A DNA stretch of 25,101 bases, from positions 1 to 25,101 of the forward strand of contig CAYMWP010000064.1 of NCBI GenBank assembly GCA_964393895.1. The letters run 5' to 3'. Positions within the stretch are counted from its first letter, which is position 1, and each line of letters begins with the position of its first letter. The notes under the pieces were generated by a model. The model ran no database searches and was not told the origin of the DNA. It was given only the letters and a program-made list of their open reading frames with translations. Below are positions 14,832 to 22,643 of the stretch, piece after piece. Both the position numbers and the translations under genes were made by a program. This DNA is from B4-G1 sp964393895 (lineage in GTDB: Bacteria > Chloroflexota > Anaerolineae > B4-G1).

Positions 14832-14870
14832 GGCCGGGGGCGCACGCGACGCCCACGGCCTTTTTGTTTT
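14832..14870 (+). terminator. First intrinsic terminator of the leader
   Basis: GGCCG-G-GGGCG (14832-14842), 7-nt loop, CGCCC-A-CGGCC (14850-14860): ten base pairs with one mismatch, followed by TTTTTGTTTT. A strong rho-independent terminator. Confidence 0.85.
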
Positions 14871-14889
14871 CCCTGGCACCATTCTGCGA

Positions 14890-14917
14890 GGCCGTGGGCA
14901 TTGTCCACGGCCTTTTT
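14890..14917 (+). terminator. Second intrinsic terminator of the leader
   Basis: GGCCGTGG (14890-14897) and CCACGGCC (14905-14912) form a perfect 8-bp stem followed by TTTTT. Its 5' arm can instead pair with the 3' arm of the first terminator. Confidence 0.85.
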
Positions 14918-14944
14918 GTTTGGTTGTCATAGTTTCTATATAAT
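14916..14944 (+). promoter_or_regulatory. Weak candidate promoter close to the GNAT gene
   Basis: TTGTTT (14916-14921), 17 nt and TATAAT (14939-14944). The predicted start of transcription would fall inside the ribosome binding site of the GNAT gene, so its use is doubtful. Confidence 0.3.
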
Positions 14945-14960
14945 AGGCGGAGGATAAACG

Positions 14961-15977
14961 ATGTCTGCGATGTTATCATTACCTGAGAGTTTTCGCGTCC
15001 GTCCGGCGACACTGGACGACATGGAGGCCGTAGTTGATCTTGTGAACGTTTGCTCCATCGAACAGATCGGCAAGCCGCACACCGAGGCGCACATAGTTCG
15101 CAACGATTGGCAGTCTCCCACCTTCAATATGGAGACTGACACACTGGTCGTGCTCGCTCCAGACGGGCGGATTGTTGGATACGTTGCGCTGTGGGACTCG
15201 AAACCACACGTGCGCATCTATGTGATGGGGGACGTGCATCCCGAATACAAGGGCCAGGGCATCGGCACCACCCTCTGCCAATGGGCGGAGGAACGTGGAC
15301 GCCAGGCGGTCCTCAAAGCTCCGGAAGGAACCCGCGTAGTGCTGGTGCAGGACAAGTTGAGCTCCGATGAGGCGGCTCAGAAATTGCTGTGCGCGCAGGG
15401 TTATCAGTTGGTGCGTCACAGTTTTCACATGCTAATTGAGATGAATGGTTCGCCGCCGCAGCCTGTTGTATCTGAGGGCATTGTCATCCGCACCTTTGTC
15501 CGCGACCGGGATATGCGCGCCCTCGTCCTTGCGGTCCGTGATGCGTTCCAGGATCACTGGGGATACGTGGAGCACCCCTTCGAGGAGGAGTATGAGGAGT
15601 GGGTGCATTGGATAGACAACGACCCTGATCACGATCCATCGCTCTGGTTTCTGGCTGTGGATGGGGAGGAAATCGTTGGTACGTCGTTGTGCGCTCCCAG
15701 GACGGCCGAAGACCCCCGGATGGGTTGGATCGACGCGGTGGGCGTGCGCCGGCCCTGGCGACGGCGGGGCATCGCTCTGGCCTTGATTCGTCACAGCTTT
15801 GGCGAGTTTTACCGGCGCGGCAAAAGGAAGGTGGGGTTGGGTGTGGACGCACAGAGCCTCACCGGTGCTCTCAATCTGTACAAGAAGGCCGGGATGGGTG
15901 TCCACCGTCAATTCGATGACTACGAGAAGGAACTGCGTCCTGGCAAAGACCTGAGCACGCAGTCTGTGGAAGACTAG
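14961..15977 (+). CDS. Tandem GNAT acetyltransferase
   Basis: This 338-residue protein has two GNAT folds, which transfer an acyl group from acyl-CoA to an amine. The first (about 10-160) has the acetyl-CoA loop DVHPEYKGQGIGTTL near 90-105. The second (about 175-325) has DAVGVRRPWRRRGIALAL near 256-273 and LNLYKKAGM near its end. Tandem GNATs include mycothiol synthase-like enzymes, but substrate cannot be told from the sequence. GGAGGA lies seven bases before ATG. It is the first gene of a rightward operon behind a leader with two terminators; the HAD gene follows after four bases. Confidence 0.9.
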   Translation: MSAMLSLPESFRVRPATLDDMEAVVDLVNVCSIEQIGKPHTEAHIVRNDWQSPTFNMETDTLVVLAPDGRIVGYVALWDSKPHVRIYVMGDVHPEYKGQGIGTTLCQWAEERGRQAVLKAPEGTRVVLVQDKLSSDEAAQKLLCAQGYQLVRHSFHMLIEMNGSPPQPVVSEGIVIRTFVRDRDMRALVLAVRDAFQDHWGYVEHPFEEEYEEWVHWIDNDPDHDPSLWFLAVDGEEIVGTSLCAPRTAEDPRMGWIDAVGVRRPWRRRGIALALIRHSFGEFYRRGKRKVGLGVDAQSLTGALNLYKKAGMGVHRQFDDYEKELRPGKDLSTQSVED

Positions 15978-15981
15978 AACA

Positions 15982-16704
15982 ATGACCAACGAGACAATGA
16001 GACCAACACTGATCGTTGACGCCGACGACACGCTTTGGGAGAACGAGGCCTACTATGAGCAGTGCATCGCCGAGTTCGGGCAACTGATGGCGACGCTGGG
16101 CTTGGACCGGGAAGAGGCGGAGCGCACCGTGGACGAGGTCGAACGGGAGCGCGTTCCACTGACCGGGTACGGGCCGCTCCAGTTTACAGAAAATATGGTC
16201 ATCGCCTACGAGCGATTGTGCGGGCGGTATGGACGGCCCGTCTTGGACGAGGTATCCGAGCGGGTGGTGGAGATTGGTCAACTGGTAATAGCTCCCCCCA
16301 TCCTGCTGCTGGACGGTGTAGAGGAGACCCTGGCCTGGCTCAATGGGCGCTTCCGCCTGGTTTTGCTGACCAAAGGGGATCAGGAGGTGCAGGAGGACAA
16401 GCTGGCCCGGTCGGGCCTGGGCCGCTTTTTCGACGCGGTACACGTCGTGCCGGAGAAGGATGCGGAGGTGTTCCGCGAGTTGATAGTCGGATACGGGTTG
16501 GAGCCGGAGCGGACGTGGATGGTCGGCAATAGCCCGCGCTCCGACATCAATCCGGCTCTGGAAGCGGGCGTCGGCGCTATCCACGTGCCCCACTCGAGCA
16601 CCTGGGTTTGGGAGCGCGAGGAGATTATTGAGCCGGAGCGCGTCGCCGTGCTGGGCAGCTTTGGGGAACTGGTCGGATTGCTTCCCGACCTGGAAGGGAG
16701 TTAA
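15982..16704 (+). CDS. HAD-superfamily hydrolase
   Basis: A 240-residue cytoplasmic HAD phosphatase. Motif I is IVDADDTLWEN (Asp13 nucleophile, Asp15 acid/base), motif II is LLTKGD near 131, a motif III lysine lies in PEKDAEVF, and motif IV is MVGNSPRSDINPAL near 178. The helical cap between residues 20 and 100 makes it a subclass I enzyme. All catalytic residues are present, so it should be active; the substrate is unknown. An in-frame ATG at 15997 is an alternative start. Confidence 0.9.
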   Translation: MTNETMRPTLIVDADDTLWENEAYYEQCIAEFGQLMATLGLDREEAERTVDEVERERVPLTGYGPLQFTENMVIAYERLCGRYGRPVLDEVSERVVEIGQLVIAPPILLLDGVEETLAWLNGRFRLVLLTKGDQEVQEDKLARSGLGRFFDAVHVVPEKDAEVFRELIVGYGLEPERTWMVGNSPRSDINPALEAGVGAIHVPHSSTWVWEREEIIEPERVAVLGSFGELVGLLPDLEGS

Positions 16705-16708
16705 CGAT

Positions 16709-17962
16709 ATGGTTCGAGCAGTGATCTTTGACTTTGGCGGCGTACTGATGCGCACCGTCACCCCCGCGCCGCGCCGCGAGCTGGGGCAGCGCTTGGGGTT
16801 GTCGTTGGAGGAGGTGGAGGAGGCGGTGTTCGGCAGTCCGCGCTGGGACGAGGTGCAACTGGGGCGCATCAGCTACACCGAGTTCTGGGAAGACGCGGCG
16901 CGACGCCTGGGATGGGATGTCGGCGATGCAAAGGGATTGGGGGACGCTTTCTGGTCCGGCGACCGGCTGGACGAGGAGTTGATGGCGCTCATTCGCCACC
17001 TGCGCGACGAGGGGTACCGCACCGCGTTACTCAGCAACGCCCCCTCTCACTTGCGTCAGTTCGTGGAGGGGCTGGGCATCGCCGGCGCTTTTGACGAAAT
17101 CATCATCTCTAGCTGCGAGGGGCTGATGAAGCCCAACCCCGCCATCTTTGAGCTAATGCTGGCGCGGCTGGGCGCGCGGGCAGAGGAGGCGCTTTTCGTG
17201 GATGACTTTCGGGTGAACGTGGCGGCGGCCCGGCAGGTAGGGCTGCGCGCGGTGCGCTTCCGCGGACTGGCGCCGCTGCGCAAACAGTTGCGGGAGCTGG
17301 GAATTCCTGCGCCCGACCCCGTTCTCGCGCCTCTGCCGGACGTGCGCGCCGTCGTCTTTGACTGGGGCGGCGTGATGGAGGCGTCGCCGGACGATGCGTA
17401 CGTCGCCGGGTGGGAACGACGACTGGCGCTGGAGCCGAGTACACTGCCGCAAGTGCTGTGGGGGAAGGTGTGGCGTCAACTGGAGGTCGGCGCGATCAGC
17501 AACGACGACTTTATGCGACACATAGCCGACCGGCTGAGCCTTCCTGACGCGGAGGCAGCAGTCAGCTTTGTGAGAGAGTTCTACTCCGGGGATTGGTTCA
17601 ACCCGGAGGTGGCTGCCGCCGTGCGTACCCTGCGAGCTAGTTACCAGGTGGCCTTGTTGAGCAATGCCTGGCCCGGGCAGGATGAGGCGATCCGCGAGCA
17701 GTTTGGGATAGACGTGCACACCGAGTTCGACGTCTACGTCAACTCGGCCGAGGTCGGTCTGCGCAAGCCTGACCCGGCCATCTTTTACCTGACGCTGGAG
17801 CGACTTGGCGTCGCGCCGCAGCAGGCGATCTTTTTGGACGACAGTTTGCGTAACGTGGACTCTGCCCGCGAGTTGGGCATCCACGCGGTGCAGTTCGTGG
17901 ACCCACAGACATCACTGGCAGAGTTGGAGACACTGCTGGATCTAGGATTCGCAGATTTATGA
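16709..17962 (+). CDS. Two HAD hydrolase domains fused in tandem
   Basis: The 417 residues hold two complete HAD units. Domain 1 (1-205) has VIFDFGGVL with nucleophile Asp8, LLSNAPS, GLMKPNPAIF and FVDDFRVNV. Domain 2 (about 212-417) has VVFDWGGVM with Asp218, LLSNAWP, GLRKPDPAIF and FLDDSLRNV. In both, the second Asp of the usual DxD is Gly, as in the FDFGGVL group of HAD proteins, so phosphatase chemistry by the standard route is uncertain. I start at ATG 16709, eight bases after GGAAGGGAG; the frame is open 81 bases further into the preceding gene, but that part is out of its frame and meaningless. The stop overlaps a possible ATG of the next gene. Confidence 0.9.
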   Translation: MVRAVIFDFGGVLMRTVTPAPRRELGQRLGLSLEEVEEAVFGSPRWDEVQLGRISYTEFWEDAARRLGWDVGDAKGLGDAFWSGDRLDEELMALIRHLRDEGYRTALLSNAPSHLRQFVEGLGIAGAFDEIIISSCEGLMKPNPAIFELMLARLGARAEEALFVDDFRVNVAAARQVGLRAVRFRGLAPLRKQLRELGIPAPDPVLAPLPDVRAVVFDWGGVMEASPDDAYVAGWERRLALEPSTLPQVLWGKVWRQLEVGAISNDDFMRHIADRLSLPDAEAAVSFVREFYSGDWFNPEVAAAVRTLRASYQVALLSNAWPGQDEAIREQFGIDVHTEFDVYVNSAEVGLRKPDPAIFYLTLERLGVAPQQAIFLDDSLRNVDSARELGIHAVQFVDPQTSLAELETLLDLGFADL

Positions 17963-17988
17963 TCCACTCTGTTCGCGGAGGACTTGCT

Positions 17989-19884
17989 ATGCTTTCCGAG
18001 TTTGATTTCAAGGGAACGATTTCGGACAATCGGTTGGTGGGGCTATTCCGCATGCTCACCGGTTTCCGCTTGGCCTACCTGGGGGCGGTGGTTGGCGTGG
18101 GACTGGCGGCGCTCTTGCAGACGGGCCAATCGCTGCTGCTGCGCTACCTGGTGGACGACGTTCTGGGGCAGGAGAGGGTCCGCTCTCTGCCGTTTGTCGG
18201 GTTTGGTTTTGTGGCCCTGGCGCTGGGACAGGGTGCGTTCTCCTTCCTCAGCGGCCGGTGGGCCGCCCAGACTGCGGAGGGTATCACGCTCCGGCTGCGC
18301 AATTACTTGTACGACCACATTCAGCGCATGTCGTTCACCTATCACGACGAAATAAATACCGGCGAGTTGATCCAACGCGCCACTTCGGACGTGGACGCGG
18401 TGCGGCGCTTTTTTGCCGACGAGGCCATCGGCGCGGGGCGCATCGTCCTGCTCTTTGTGGTCAACTTTGTGGCCTTGTGGATTCTGAACGCGCGGCTGGC
18501 GTTGCTTTCGGTCATTGTGGTGCCGTTGATCACAGTTATGTCGGTCTTTTTCTTCCGCAAGATATCAAAGGCTTACGAGGCTTTTCAGGAACAGGAGGCC
18601 AAGCTATCAACAACCTTGCAGGAGAACCTGACCGGTGTGCGGGTGGTCAAGGCTTTTGCCCGGCAGGGTTACGAACGGGACAAGTTCGAACAGGATAATT
18701 GGGAGCAATTCCGGCGTGGGCGCTGGCTGTTGATCCTACACTCGCTGTTCTGGCCGATCTCGGACATTCTGTGCGGCGGTCAGATGCTCGGCGGGTTTTT
18801 GGCTGGCGCATTGATGGCTCTCAATGGCACGATCACGGTGGGCGCCTACGTGGCGGCCGCCCGGCTGATCATCTGGCTGATCTGGCCGATGCGCAACCTG
18901 GGCCGGCTGATCGTGCACATGTCCATCGGGATGGTCTCCTATGGACGGGTGGTCAAATTGATCAGAGAGGAGCGCGAGCCTCTGGACGAGGGCAGGTACA
19001 TGCCGTCGGGCAACGTGGAAGGGGATATCATCTTCCGCGATGTCTGCTTCGGGTACGCTTCGACTGCAAGCGAAGCGGCGCTCAGTGCAGGCGACGGTGG
19101 TGACGGCACGGTGTTGAAGGACGTCGGCTTTCGCTGTCGGCCGGGACAGGTGGTAGCTTTGCTCGGCTCGACTGGTTCTGGCAAGACCTCTCTGGTCAAC
19201 TTGTTGCCCCGTTTCTACGAATACGACTCTGGCAGTCTGACACTGGACGGGGTGGAGTTGAAAGAGTACCCGCGCCACTATCTACGCCGGCAGATCGGCA
19301 TCGTGGAGCAGGAGCCGTTCCTCTTTTCCCGCACGGTGCGCGAGAACATCACCTATGGGGTAGGGCGGGAGGTCGCGGACGACGAGGTCGAGGCCGCCGC
19401 CCGCGCCGCGGCCATCCACGATGTGATACTGTCGTTCCCCGACGGATACGGCACGCTAGTGGGCGAGAAGGGGGTGACGCTCTCCGGCGGGCAGAAGCAG
19501 CGGGTCGCCATCGCGCGGACGCTGCTCAAGGATCCGCGTATCCTGATCCTGGACGACGCCACCTCGTCGGTGGACACGGAGACGGAGGGCGAGATCCGCG
19601 AGGCGATGGAGCGGCTGATGCAGGGCCGCAGCACGTTCATCATCGCTCACCGCATCCAGAGCGTGATGAACGCTGACCTGATCCTGGTGCTCGACGAAGG
19701 CCAGATCGTGCAGCGCGGCACACACGAGGAGCTCATGGCGCAGGACGGCATATACCGCCGTATCTATGAAGTGCAGGCCCGCATCGAGGACGAGTTGGAG
19801 CGGGAGATTGGCGATGGGGAGGCCCCAAGAGTCTCAGAGACCCTCGGGGTCTGGGAAGAGGAGATCACTGATGTCAGACTTTGA
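17989..19884 (+). CDS. ABC exporter half-transporter, subunit A (non-canonical Walker B)
   Basis: A 631-residue exporter half with six membrane helices (about 30-310) and a C-terminal ATPase domain. Walker A is LLGSTGSGKTSL near 390, the signature LSGGQKQR near 497 is canonical, and the H-loop IIAHR is present. Walker B ends LDDATSSVD: the catalytic Glu is Asp. That is the pattern of the degenerate-site subunit in heterodimeric exporters such as TM287/288 or BmrCD. An in-frame insertion of about 17 residues (near 356-375) lies early in the ATPase domain. I prefer ATG 17989, six bases after GGAGGA; ATG 17959, overlapping the upstream stop, is possible. The gene overlaps its partner by 14 bases. 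Confidence 0.92.
   Translation: MLSEFDFKGTISDNRLVGLFRMLTGFRLAYLGAVVGVGLAALLQTGQSLLLRYLVDDVLGQERVRSLPFVGFGFVALALGQGAFSFLSGRWAAQTAEGITLRLRNYLYDHIQRMSFTYHDEINTGELIQRATSDVDAVRRFFADEAIGAGRIVLLFVVNFVALWILNARLALLSVIVVPLITVMSVFFFRKISKAYEAFQEQEAKLSTTLQENLTGVRVVKAFARQGYERDKFEQDNWEQFRRGRWLLILHSLFWPISDILCGGQMLGGFLAGALMALNGTITVGAYVAAARLIIWLIWPMRNLGRLIVHMSIGMVSYGRVVKLIREEREPLDEGRYMPSGNVEGDIIFRDVCFGYASTASEAALSAGDGGDGTVLKDVGFRCRPGQVVALLGSTGSGKTSLVNLLPRFYEYDSGSLTLDGVELKEYPRHYLRRQIGIVEQEPFLFSRTVRENITYGVGREVADDEVEAAARAAAIHDVILSFPDGYGTLVGEKGVTLSGGQKQRVAIARTLLKDPRILILDDATSSVDTETEGEIREAMERLMQGRSTFIIAHRIQSVMNADLILVLDEGQIVQRGTHEELMAQDGIYRRIYEVQARIEDELEREIGDGEAPRVSETLGVWEEEITDVRL
19051..19110. repeat. In-frame small repeat insertion in the ABC subunit A ATPase domain
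   Basis: CGCTTCG (19056-19062) and CGAAGCG (19071-19077) form a 7-bp stem, followed by GCGCTCAGTGCAGGC. The sequence looks like the short CTTCGACT..GCTCAG..CAGGC repeats scattered in many bacterial genomes. It encodes a Ser/Ala/Gly-rich loop. Confidence 0.4.
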
Positions 19885-21694
19885 GTTTGAAGAGGAAGAA
19901 TTTACCACCCAATTCAATGGCAGGACGGTGTTGCGCATCCTGGCCCAGGCCAGGCCGCATTGGCCGTGGCTGGCGGGATTTCTGTTGTCCATCGCGTTCG
20001 TCTCGTGGCTGGACTCGTATTTCACCTTCCTCAGCAAGCGGATCGTGGACGAGGGCATCCTGGCGGGCGACCGGGTGGCGCTCACGCAGATCGTCACCAC
20101 CTACGGCGTGTGGATCGTGGCGTCGTCAGCGGCGATCTTTGTCTTCATCTACCTGGCCGGTGTCCTGGGGGAGCGCATCCGCTACGACCTGCGGAAGGGG
20201 ATGTTCGAGCATCTGCAGGAACTGTCGTTCTCTTACTTTGACCGGACGCCGGTGGGCTGGATCATCTCGCGCGTCACCTCCGACTCGAACCGTATGGCCG
20301 AGTTGGTGACCTGGGGACTGTTGGACGTCACCTGGGCGGCTATGAGCATCGTCACGGCGCTCTATTACATGCTGACCATCAATTGGCGACTGGCGGTGGT
20401 CGTGTTCGCCGTCATTCCAGTGTTGCTGATCGTGGCTTCCTGGTTCAAGAAAAAGATCATCGTCGAGTTCCGGTTGGTGCGCAAGATCAACTCCAAGATC
20501 ACGGGTGCATACAACGAGAGTATCCAGGGCGTGCGCGTGGTCAAGGCGCTCTGTCGAGAGGAGGAGAACCTGCGCGAGTTCGGCGAGCTCACGGGCGACA
20601 TGTACCGTGCCTCCTACCGGGCAGCGTGGCTCTCGGCGTTGTTCCTGCCGGCGGTGCAGTTCATTAGCGCGGTGGCGGTGGGGGGCGTCGCCTGGTACGG
20701 CGGCCTGCAGGTGCAGGTGGGCGGCATAACCATCGGTGGCATTCAGGCTTTTGTCTCGTACATCACGTTCATGCTCTGGCCGGTGCAGGATATGGCCCGC
20801 GTCTATGCCGAGATGCAGCAAGCCATCGCCTCGGCCGAGCGCGTCTTTTCGCTCGTTGACGCGACGCCAGAGGTGACCGACCGGCCCGGCGCGGTTGATC
20901 CGGGCACCATCCGGGGCGACGTCGAGTTCGACCACGTGGACTTTTGGTACGAGGAAGATAAGCCGGTTCTGCGGGACTTTACGCTGCGCGTGAAGCGCGG
21001 CGAGACGATCGCGCTGGTCGGGCCGACGGGTGGAGGCAAGTCCACCATCGTCAACCTGGTGTGCCGTTTTTACGAGCCGACGGGCGGCGCGATCCGCATC
21101 GGCGGGCGGGATTACACCGAGCTATCCTTGCACGCCATCCAATCGCGCATCGGGGTGGTATTGCAGACGCCGCACCTCTTTTCGGGGACCATCGGCGAGA
21201 ATCTGCGCTATGGGCGGCTGGATGCCAGCGACGAGGAGATCGTCGAAGCGGCCAAGCTGGCCGGCGCGCACGATTTCATAGTCGCGCTGGATAAGGGGTA
21301 CGAAGAGGAGGTGGGCGAGGGCGGCGTGTTGCTCTCGGTCGGGCAGAAGCAACTGGTCAGCCTGGCGCGGGCGATCCTGGCGCAGCCAGAGATTTTCATC
21401 ATGGACGAGGCGACCAGTTCGGTGGACACGCTCACCGAAGCGTTGATCCAGCGGGGGATGGAGACGCTGATGCGGGACCGCACCAGTTTCGTCATCGCCC
21501 ACCGGTTGAGTACCATCAAGCGGGCGGACCGCATCCTCGTCATCGAGAACGGACGGATCAAGGAGATGGGCACCCACGCCGGGCTACTGCGGCAGAAGGG
21601 GCACTACTACCGGCTGTACACCAAGCAGTTCAGGCATCAGTTGGAGCAGGAGTACGATGTCTTCAAACCGCTCAGGGTGGGGGCGACGGCGTAG
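19871..21694 (+). CDS. ABC exporter half-transporter, subunit B (degenerate signature)
   Basis: A 607-residue exporter half with an N-terminal acidic stretch (MSDFEFEEEEF), six membrane helices and an ATPase domain. Walker A is LVGPTGGGKSTI near 383 and Walker B is FIMDEATSSVD with the catalytic Glu, but the signature is LSVGQKQL in place of LSGGQ. This complements subunit A: the active site would use Walker motifs of B with LSGGQ of A, and the degenerate site the reverse. GAGGAG precedes ATG 19871, which lies inside the end of the first gene. The pair probably exports lipids, peptides or drugs; no substrate can be named. Confidence 0.93.
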   Translation: MSDFEFEEEEFTTQFNGRTVLRILAQARPHWPWLAGFLLSIAFVSWLDSYFTFLSKRIVDEGILAGDRVALTQIVTTYGVWIVASSAAIFVFIYLAGVLGERIRYDLRKGMFEHLQELSFSYFDRTPVGWIISRVTSDSNRMAELVTWGLLDVTWAAMSIVTALYYMLTINWRLAVVVFAVIPVLLIVASWFKKKIIVEFRLVRKINSKITGAYNESIQGVRVVKALCREEENLREFGELTGDMYRASYRAAWLSALFLPAVQFISAVAVGGVAWYGGLQVQVGGITIGGIQAFVSYITFMLWPVQDMARVYAEMQQAIASAERVFSLVDATPEVTDRPGAVDPGTIRGDVEFDHVDFWYEEDKPVLRDFTLRVKRGETIALVGPTGGGKSTIVNLVCRFYEPTGGAIRIGGRDYTELSLHAIQSRIGVVLQTPHLFSGTIGENLRYGRLDASDEEIVEAAKLAGAHDFIVALDKGYEEEVGEGGVLLSVGQKQLVSLARAILAQPEIFIMDEATSSVDTLTEALIQRGMETLMRDRTSFVIAHRLSTIKRADRILVIENGRIKEMGTHAGLLRQKGHYYRLYTKQFRHQLEQEYDVFKPLRVGATA

Positions 21695-21731
21695 GCAAGT
21701 CGGCGAATCAGCGACAGAGCGAGGCATTGAG

Positions 21732-22197
21732 ATGAAAGACATTGTTTTCCGGCGGCTCAAAGAGACAGCTATCACGATCTGGCTCTGTGGCTGGTCGAGA
21801 TGTCACGGATGCCGACACAACACTGTTTACATACCTGGGTGAGCGGCAGCGCGGCCGAGCTAGAGCAGCAACTGCTGAGCTATCTGGACGATGGCGAGTT
21901 GTGCTACGTCCTGGAGCTGCGAAACGGTTGCCTCGTGGGGGCAATGGGGAGCGAGTACGATGAGGGGTTGGGGCACGGCTGGCTGCACGGACCCCACGCC
22001 GTGGCCGAGCAGTGGGATGAGATCGCCGCCGGACTGTTCGCGCGGCTGCGGTCGGCGCTGCCGCCCACCATCTGGCCTATTACAGCGGCGAGCGGGTGGT
22101 GCGCATGATTGGCCAGAGCCACCAGGTCTTGGTCGCCGCCAGGGGGAAGGATGTGCTTGGGTTCGCGGTCGTGACTGTTCTACGTTGTGCTAGATGA
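21732..22197 (+). pseudogene. Frameshifted GNAT acetyltransferase relic
   Basis: Three segments in different frames make one continuous protein-like sequence: MKDIVFRRLKET (from ATG 21732), then YHDLALWLVEMSRMP through GAMGSEYDEGLGHGWLHGPH to LRSALPP, then HHLAYYSGERVVRM through DVLGFAVVTV and a stop. Frame changes fall near 21,768 and 22,064. The segments look like the start of a GNAT-type protein, and the acetyl-CoA loop is missing, so the gene is broken and truncated. It follows the ABC pair and runs into the convergent stress-protein gene. Confidence 0.55.
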
Positions 22198-22615
22198 TGC
22201 GCATCTCCTTTCTCGTCTCACTCTCAATCTTGGCCGCGAACGATTCCAGGTCCGCCAGGGCAAACGCGCTTTCATTGCCGGTCGGTTTGCCCAACACGAC
22301 CATAGTGACGTCCAACTCGCGGGCGGCGCCCGTCAGTTCTCGGCGCAAGTTACCATAACGCAAGACATAATTCGCCGCCACGCCCCGCTTCTGGGCCCGT
22401 TCCTGGGCCATCGCCAGCAGAAATTCGCCCATCTTTTCCATCTCCGCCGTTACCACGTCGGGACGGACGGCACGCGCTGTCTTTTGCAAGAACTCTATGT
22501 CCACCACGTATAGGAACAGTATCTCGTCTCCGCGTTCTTTGGCCAGAGCGATGGTAGCGTCCTGGGTGCGGTAGCTGGCCTCGCCCCCGCGTGTCGCGCA
22601 CAGTATCTTCCCCAT
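22190..22615 (-). CDS. Universal stress protein family
   Basis: A 141-residue UspA-fold protein: start KILCATRGGEASYRTQDATIALA, strand LFLYVVDIEFL, and strand VTMVVLGKPTGNESAF. The ATP-binding group of the family has G-x2-G-x9-G-(S/T); here the last strand is followed by GKPTGNESAF, so ATP binding is doubtful. AGAGGAGAT lies before ATG. It is 28 bases after the permease gene on the same strand and is probably co-transcribed with it, a common pairing in which the stress protein modulates the transporter. Confidence 0.88.
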   Translation of the reverse strand: MGKILCATRGGEASYRTQDATIALAKERGDEILFLYVVDIEFLQKTARAVRPDVVTAEMEKMGEFLLAMAQERAQKRGVAANYVLRYGNLRRELTGAARELDVTMVVLGKPTGNESAFALADLESFAAKIESETRKEMRII

Positions 22616-22643
22616 GCGTATCTCCTCTTTGGATCTGTCGTTT

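Noticed and set aside
14692..14870. Known RNA such as SRP, tmRNA, 6S or T-box
   Set aside because: The SRP GNAR-loop core, the tmRNA T-loop, and the T-box AGGGTGGNACCGCG are not present; the shape is not a single long 6S rod.
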